From Actinomycetota bacterium (GTDB lineage Bacteria; Actinomycetota; Rubrobacteria; Rubrobacterales; Rubrobacteraceae), in assembly GCA_020200675.1 (NCBI GenBank), contig JAIVIG010000023.1:1-9641 (forward strand): a stretch of 9,641 nucleotides of DNA. Direction: 5' to 3'. Of the stretch, positions 5,489 to 9,641 are shown in pieces. Each line of letters opens with the position of its first letter. Positions within the stretch are counted from its first letter, which is position 1. Made by a program: the position numbers and the translations under genes. The notes under the pieces are model-generated. The model ran no database searches. It was given only the letters and a program-made list of their open reading frames with translations, and was not told where the DNA came from.

Positions 5489-6487
5489 TTCTGCAGGCTG
5501 TTCCTCGGGCCTGACGTTCAGGGTCAACTCATTCTTGCCGCGCCGCACCCGTAGCTCGGTGTCACGTCCTATCGCTGACTCGTCCAGGAGGTTCAAGAGG
5601 TCGTCGGTGGAGCGCACTGGGTTCTCGCCGATGCCGACGATCAAGTCGCCCCTCCGCAAACCCGCCCTGTCTGCGGGGCTGTTGGGCGCGACGTTCTCGA
5701 CCTGTGCTCCGCCTAAGGCGCCGCCGCGCGCCTGGCGACTCTGCACCATCACCCCGAGAAAGGCCCGCCGGACGCGCCCCTCGGTTACGAGTGCGAAGAC
5801 GACGCGCCGGAAGGTCGCCGAGACCGGCACGGCGAAGCCTATCCCCTGGGCGCCACCGATGATCGCCGTGTTGATCCCGACGACCCTCCCGTGGGTGTCC
5901 GCCAGGGGTCCTCCCGAGTTGCCCGGGTTGATCGCCGTGTCTGTCTGGACGACGTTCTCTATGAGGCGCCCGCTGGCGCCCCGGATGGAGCGCCCCAGGG
6001 CGCTCACCACCCCCGTCGTCACGGTGCGCTGGAACCCCAAAGGGCTCCCGATCGCTACGACGAGCTGCCCCACGACCAGGTTACCTGCCTCCCCCAGAGG
6101 CGCCACCGCCGGCTCCACTTCGGGCTCGAAACGTATCGCCGCCAGGTCGCTCGACGGATCATCCCCCAAGACCTCGACGCTCGTCTGCGCGCCGTCGGCC
6201 AGCGTCACTCGCAATCCTCCTCTATCGGTCCCGCTGCCTTGCCTACCGCCTTGCCCACCGCCAGCGGCGGTAAGACCGCGCACGACGTGGCTGTTGGTCA
6301 CGGCAGTCGCTGCTCCCCCGCCCGTACCCAGGATTACCCCGCTCCCGCCGCCACGCCCGTTCGCGGAACCGACGGAGACAACCGCCGGACTCAGTCGCTC
6401 TGTAACGTCGCGAACGGTCTGGGAGTAGGAATCTAGCTCCTCGGGCTCCTGGCGGGAACTCGCAGATAAATTCTCGAAAATTTCCAT
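5486..6487 (-). CDS. HtrA/Deg-type serine protease with PDZ domain, no membrane anchor
   Basis: This 333-residue trypsin-fold protease is of the HtrA/DegP class, which degrades misfolded proteins. The catalytic triad is complete: His67 in TNSHVV, Asp114 in SSDLAAIR, and Ser191 in NPGNSGGPL. A PDZ domain spans about 243-327 (FLGVMV, NSPADRAGLRRGDLIVGIG, VRSTDDLLNLL). The protease loop after His67 carries a Gly/Gln-rich insert (75-87). Actinobacterial HtrA proteins usually have an N-terminal membrane helix or signal peptide. None is seen here, and the first 32 residues are polar, so it is probably cytoplasmic unless exported in another way. The first 12 residues, MEIFENLSASSR, nearly match those of GluQ encoded just upstream on the same strand. 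The ATG at 6487 has no ribosome site. A -10-like TAAAAAT lies directly before it, so a leaderless transcript is likely. Confidence 0.92.
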   Translation of the reverse strand: MEIFENLSASSRQEPEELDSYSQTVRDVTERLSPAVVSVGSANGRGGGSGVILGTGGGAATAVTNSHVVRGLTAAGGGQGGRQGSGTDRGGLRVTLADGAQTSVEVLGDDPSSDLAAIRFEPEVEPAVAPLGEAGNLVVGQLVVAIGSPLGFQRTVTTGVVSALGRSIRGASGRLIENVVQTDTAINPGNSGGPLADTHGRVVGINTAIIGGAQGIGFAVPVSATFRRVVFALVTEGRVRRAFLGVMVQSRQARGGALGGAQVENVAPNSPADRAGLRRGDLIVGIGENPVRSTDDLLNLLDESAIGRDTELRVRRGKNELTLNVRPEEQPAE

Positions 6488-6540
6488 GCGCTATTTTTAC
6501 CGCACTCCGGGGAGCGAGACACCTGGACGAACGGCCAGGT
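6488..6540 (-). promoter_or_regulatory. htrA promoter block, shared with gluQ
   Basis: Read on the minus strand, the block is TGGCCGTTCGTCCAGGTG (6537-6520), an 18-base spacer, GGTAAAAAT (6501-6493), five bases, then the ATG. Taking the A of ATG as +1, TAAAAA occupies -12 to -7 and the conserved box ends at -33, exactly where -10 and -35 elements would lie for a leaderless start. The box lies inside a perfect hairpin, ACCTGG-CCGTTCGT-CCAGGT (6540-6521). The gluQ copy is at 7851-7802 with identical spacing. Confidence 0.6.
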
Positions 6541-6733
6541 CTTTGCAAGCGGGCCGTTCCCGGAGGCACCACGGGCTGCGGGAGAGATTTACAGCAACTT
6601 CTCGCGCGCACGGCTAGCAGTAACTCGCGAATGGCACGCGTGGGCGGGAACATACGGTCCTCTGCCGGGCCGCATCCTGTTGGTGAGCCTGGCCCTGGCA
6701 ACGCGTGTCGCCTACGGTGATCCGGCCCGCGTC

Positions 6734-7801
6734 CTAGTCTTCGCTGTCTGCCGATCCGGGCACGGTTTTGACTATGGCCGTGAGTCTTGGGGGTGCCGTT
6801 CGTGGCTGCTCCGGAGGCCAGACGGTCGGTTCGAGCGGTAGGCGGTCGGGGGCGAAGCGCGCGAGCAGGTCGGCGGGGAGCGGCGCCTCCCCGAGCTCGG
6901 CCAGGCCCAAAGAGCGGGCCATCCAACCGAGGATCTCCCCAGGCCTCTCACCGAGGGCGCTATGCTCGGCAAGCGTGACCGCGCCGTGGCGTTTGGCCAG
7001 GCGCCGTCCGTCGGGTCCCAGCACGAGCGGCACGTGGGCGTAACGGGGCACCGCGGGCAGGCCGAGCAGGTGGGCGAGCAGGAGCTGGCGAGGGGTGGAG
7101 TCGACGAGGTCGGCGCCCCGCGCCACCTCGCCTATTTCCTGGGCGGCATCGTCGACCGTCACGGCGAGCTGATAGGCGGGTGCGCCGTCGTTGCGGCGGA
7201 CGACGAAGTCGTCTACCTCCTCCTCGTAATGGCCGAGCAGGCGGTCCTCGAAGGCCACGCGCGCGCCCTCCGCCCGCACCCTGAGGGCGGGCGGTCGTCC
7301 GGCCGCCTCACGTTCGGCGCGCTCGGTCGCTGTGAGCTCGCGACAGGTGCCGGGGTAGCGGTCGGCGGCGGGAATACCGTGCGGCGCGGAGGCCGAGGCC
7401 CGGATCTCGGCCCGCGTGCAGTAGCAGGGGTAGAGGTGGCCGTCGGAGTCGAGGCGGGCGATGGCTTCCTCGTAGAGGAAGATGCGCTCGGACTGGCGTA
7501 CGATGAGGCCGTCCCAATCGAGCCCTATGGCTCGGAGGTCGGCGAGTTGGGCCTCCTCCACGTCCGGGCGGACGCGCGAGCGATCCAGATCCTCCACGCG
7601 CACGAGAAAGCGTGCCCCCGCCGAACGTGCAAACAGCCAGGCGAGGAGGGCGGTACGCAGGTTGCCGAGGTGTAGCGGGCCGGTGGGGCTCGGGGCGAAG
7701 CGCCCGTCGGCCTTCGGGAAGGGCCCGGGACCACGCGCGGCTGGAGAGCAGGCGGCGGGCACGAGGCGCGAGCCCGCGGACGGGTTCTCGAAGATCTCCA
7801 T
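6734..7801 (-). CDS. gluQ: Glutamyl-queuosine tRNA(Asp) synthetase
   Basis: GluQ attaches glutamate to the queuosine base at position 34 of tRNA-Asp. It is a shortened paralogue of the glutamyl-tRNA synthetase catalytic domain without the anticodon-binding part. The ATP-site HIGH-type motif is PLHLG (42-46) within GRFAPSPTGPLHLG. The zinc site expected of the family is present as Cys126, Cys128, Tyr149 and Cys153 (CYC...YPGTC). The KMSKS-type motif is RLAKR (267-271). The body from Gly33 to the end is about 320 residues, close to the family length. The first 32 residues are extra and Pro/Ala-rich. They begin with MEIFENPSAGSR, almost the same as HtrA's start. An internal GTG at codon 14 is an alternative start. 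No ribosome site precedes the ATG, and GGTAAAAAT lies 5 bases upstream. The gene should depend on queuosine made or salvaged by the host. Confidence 0.93.
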   Translation of the reverse strand: MEIFENPSAGSRLVPAACSPAARGPGPFPKADGRFAPSPTGPLHLGNLRTALLAWLFARSAGARFLVRVEDLDRSRVRPDVEEAQLADLRAIGLDWDGLIVRQSERIFLYEEAIARLDSDGHLYPCYCTRAEIRASASAPHGIPAADRYPGTCRELTATERAEREAAGRPPALRVRAEGARVAFEDRLLGHYEEEVDDFVVRRNDGAPAYQLAVTVDDAAQEIGEVARGADLVDSTPRQLLLAHLLGLPAVPRYAHVPLVLGPDGRRLAKRHGAVTLAEHSALGERPGEILGWMARSLGLAELGEAPLPADLLARFAPDRLPLEPTVWPPEQPRTAPPRLTAIVKTVPGSADSED

Positions 7802-7854
7802 ATGAGATTTTTACCGTATTCCGCAAGCAACGCCACCTGGACGAATGGCCAGAG
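7802..7854 (-). promoter_or_regulatory. gluQ promoter block, shared with htrA
   Basis: On the minus strand TGGCCATTCGTCCAGGTG (7851-7834) is followed by 18 bases, GGTAAAAAT (7815-7807), five bases and the ATG. It aligns to the htrA block without any gap at a constant offset of 1314 bases. The box is 17/18 and the -10 region 9/9 identical, while the spacer agrees at only 7 of 18. The hairpin around the box is shorter than at htrA (CTGG/CCAG). Confidence 0.6.
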
Positions 7855-8188
7855 GTCCGAGCCACGGCGTTGCCGAAGCCGTTCGCGCCGCTCTTTTCGG
7901 TCCGCCGGGAAGCACGCCGCTTTGAGTTATAGCGGTCGCTTCTGATCTTCTTTGGCTTCTTCTTGTGTATAGCGGCTTTAGAAGGCGGTAGTCAAGAGGA
8001 GTGTGAAGGTAGGTACGTGCAGAACGATAAAGGTTCTCTGCTCGTCGGAGGCGCATATTCTCCGGTCACCCTACGGCGTTCGCTATGGTCGTGGTCGCTC
8101 GCGCGTTGTAAACGCAAGAGACGTGGTCCGCAGCACGAGCGGACGAGAAGAACACGAGGAGCTTGGGACCGGAAGAGGATTACCTCGC
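7855..8188. other. Gene-free gap between gluQ and murT
   Basis: No convincing coding frame is present in about 330 bases between the divergent promoters. TATAGCGG occurs twice, 40 bases apart (7928-7935 and 7968-7975), around a pyrimidine-rich run with repeated CTTCT. Further on are a bulged hairpin at 8019-8041, a perfect palindrome GCGTT-GTA-AACGC (8103-8115) and a perfect stem GTCCGC-AGCACGA-GCGGAC (8126-8144). None matches an RNA class I know, and no tRNA-like cloverleaf was found. Confidence 0.4.
8126..8144 (+). other. Perfect stem-loop upstream of murT
   Basis: GTCCGC and GCGGAC form a 6-base-pair stem around a 7-base loop. It lies about 45 bases upstream of the murT -10, so it would be outside a leaderless murT transcript and may be a DNA-level operator. 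Chance is also possible at this G/C content. Confidence 0.3.
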
Positions 8189-8197
8189 TGGTATAAA
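8189..8197 (+). promoter_or_regulatory. Extended -10 promoter of murT, probably leaderless
   Basis: TGGTATAAA gives a TGn extended -10 with TATAAA at 8192-8197, 8 bases before the ATG. No Shine-Dalgarno sequence exists between them, so transcription would begin within about three bases of the start codon. No good -35 is seen, which extended -10 promoters can tolerate. Confidence 0.55.
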
Positions 8198-8205
8198 CTT
8201 TCACC

Positions 8206-9627
8206 ATGAGTAAACGCCTCGATCCCCGACTCTCGGCCGCAGTTCTCGCCGCTCGTGCGGCGCAGCTCGCGAGCCGGACGCTGAAGAGGGGCGGGGGCAC
8301 TACTTACCCGGGCGTGTTGGCCCGCAGGATCGACCCGAAGGTCCTCGCGAAGCTCTCGCGCAAGCTCGCGCGCGGGTCCGTGGCGATCACGGGCACGAAC
8401 GGCAAGACGACAACTACCCGGATGGTCTCGAAGATCCTCCAGACCGCCGGCGTCGAGGCGGTGAACAATTCGACCGGCGCGAACCTCGTCACGGGTGTGA
8501 CCGCCGCGCTCGTCTCGGACTCGTCTCTTTTGGGGAGTCCCGCCTCGGAGATGGGGCTCTTCGAGGTCGACGAGGCGAGCGTGCCGAAGGTCGCTTCGGA
8601 GGCGGAGATCTTTTTGCTAGCCGTTCTGAACCTGTTCCGCGACCAGCTCGACCGCTATGGGGAGCTCGCCTACACCGCCAAGGTCATCGCCTCGGCGTTC
8701 CCGAATCTACCCTCGGACGGTACCGTCGTCTTGAACGCCGACGACCCGCTCGTCGCGAGCCTCGGGAGGGGCGTCGAGAGGCCGGTCTATTTCGGGGTGG
8801 AGGACCCAGCCCTCGACACCGGCTCTCTCCAGCACATCGCCGACTCCAAAGATTGCCCGGTCTGCGGAACCGCGCTCCGCTACGACGCCGTCTACTTCGG
8901 GCACATGGGTGTCTACCGGTGCCCGAACTGCTCCTTCGTCCGTCCCGAGCCCGTCTACAGGGCGACGCACGTCCGGATGGACGGACCCAGGGGCACGAAC
9001 TTCCTACTCACGACGCCCGAGGGGGAGCACGAGGCGCGCGTCGGGCTTCCGGGGCTCTACAACGTGTACAACGCCCTGGCGGCGGCGGCGGTCGCCGGCG
9101 AGGCCGGGATAAAGACGGAGGTGATTCTCCGAGGTCTAGCGGAGTTCGGCGGGGCTTTCGGGCGGGTCGAGAGGGTGCGGGCGGGGGAGAAGGAGGTCTT
9201 CCTGCTCCTCATCAAGAACCCGGTCGGGTTCAACGAGATCCTGCGCACCTTCGTCGCGAGCCCCGCCGGCGAGGCCGGGGCCACGAGCGCCAGGCACGTC
9301 CTCATCGCCATAAACGACAACCACGCCGACGGACGGGACGTCTCCTGGCTCTGGGACGTGGACTTCGAGATGCTTGCGAACGCAGGGGCTGCCCCGGCAG
9401 GGTTCCACGTCAGCGGCATCCGTGCCGAGGACATGAGCGTACGTCTCAAGTACGCCGAGCTCCCGGTGCGCAGCGTGGTGCCGGATCGCAAGGAGGCACT
9501 ACTGCAGGCTCTCGATGCTACGCCCCCGGGCGAGACGCTCTACGTCCTGCCGACCTACACGGCGATGCTGGAGCTCCGGCAAGTCTTGAGCGATCTTGGT
9601 TACACCCATCCCTTTTGGGAAGAATAG
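8206..9627 (+). CDS. murT: Lipid II isoglutaminyl synthase subunit MurT
   Basis: MurT with the glutaminase GatD amidates the D-glutamate of the lipid II stem peptide to D-isoglutamine on the inner face of the membrane. The protein has 473 residues. The Mur-ligase ATP loop is GTNGKTTTT (63-71), followed by NNSTGANLVTGV (87-98), DEAS (122-125) and NLFRDQLDRYGE (142-153). A four-Cys zinc ribbon is inserted in the middle domain: Cys217, Cys220, Cys239 and Cys242. The C-terminal DUF1727 domain has NPVGFNE (338-344) and NDNHADGRDVSWLWDVDFE (370-388), which includes the Asp that assists GatD. The length and all domains are typical. The ATG at 8206 follows a TATAAA box with no ribosome site. It diverges from gluQ. 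gatD normally follows immediately and should lie past the window end. Only 14 bases remain after the stop. Confidence 0.96.
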   Translation: MSKRLDPRLSAAVLAARAAQLASRTLKRGGGTTYPGVLARRIDPKVLAKLSRKLARGSVAITGTNGKTTTTRMVSKILQTAGVEAVNNSTGANLVTGVTAALVSDSSLLGSPASEMGLFEVDEASVPKVASEAEIFLLAVLNLFRDQLDRYGELAYTAKVIASAFPNLPSDGTVVLNADDPLVASLGRGVERPVYFGVEDPALDTGSLQHIADSKDCPVCGTALRYDAVYFGHMGVYRCPNCSFVRPEPVYRATHVRMDGPRGTNFLLTTPEGEHEARVGLPGLYNVYNALAAAAVAGEAGIKTEVILRGLAEFGGAFGRVERVRAGEKEVFLLLIKNPVGFNEILRTFVASPAGEAGATSARHVLIAINDNHADGRDVSWLWDVDFEMLANAGAAPAGFHVSGIRAEDMSVRLKYAELPVRSVVPDRKEALLQALDATPPGETLYVLPTYTAMLELRQVLSDLGYTHPFWEE

Positions 9628-9641
9628 AGTAGGACTTACGC

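Noticed and set aside
6962..7675. 237-codon plus-strand open frame opposite gluQ
   Set aside because: The minus strand encodes all the GluQ motifs. The plus frame is a by-product of codon bias.
8853..9632. 259-codon frame inside murT in another register
   Set aside because: Arg/Gly-rich low-complexity product, typical of an out-of-frame reading of high-GC coding DNA.

Overview
The window is high-GC bacterial chromosome with short intergenic gaps and genes on both strands. The best fit is a Rubrobacter-like or other deep-branching actinobacterium. The reasons are a MurT-type lipid II amidation subunit (a Gram-positive cell wall trait), strong G/C bias at third codon positions, and several starts with no Shine-Dalgarno sequence that sit right behind a -10 hexamer. 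The lineage is an inference from gene content and composition. No rRNA, tRNA, CRISPR array, insertion sequence or phage gene is visible.

Left part (1-2433): an open frame cut by the window edge, a 184-residue protein of unknown function with Cys residues near its N-terminus, and a 29-residue single-helix membrane miniprotein. The miniprotein converges on a minus-strand pair, larB (nickel-pincer cofactor synthesis) followed by thpR (RNA 2',3'-cyclic phosphodiesterase). The miniprotein and thpR end in the same palindromic CTAG.

Middle part (2513-5299): two multi-spanning membrane proteins on the plus strand, a Ca2+/cation antiporter-family protein divergent from larB and a TerC-family protein. 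They are separated by a gene-free, AT-richer 306-base gap. A minus-strand overlapping pair follows: a 78-residue HMA-fold-like protein without the metal-binding CxxC, and a protein with a helix-turn-helix-like N-terminus and a long coiled coil.

Right part (5300-9641): an inverted pair of 25-base repeats, a trypsin/PDZ HtrA-type protease with no membrane anchor, gluQ (glutamyl-queuosine tRNA-Asp synthetase), a gene-free stretch, and murT. The partner of murT, gatD, is expected just past the window end.

The most unusual signal is shared by htrA and gluQ, which encode unrelated proteins. Both start with the same colinear block: an 18-base box (17 of 18 identical), a diverged spacer of exactly 18 bases, an identical GGTAAAAAT, 5 diverged bases, then an ATG followed by codons for MEIFENxSAxSR. 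In that tag 10 of 12 residues agree, and five of the seven differing codons differ only synonymously. The spacing fits a leaderless promoter joined to a short N-terminal tag.
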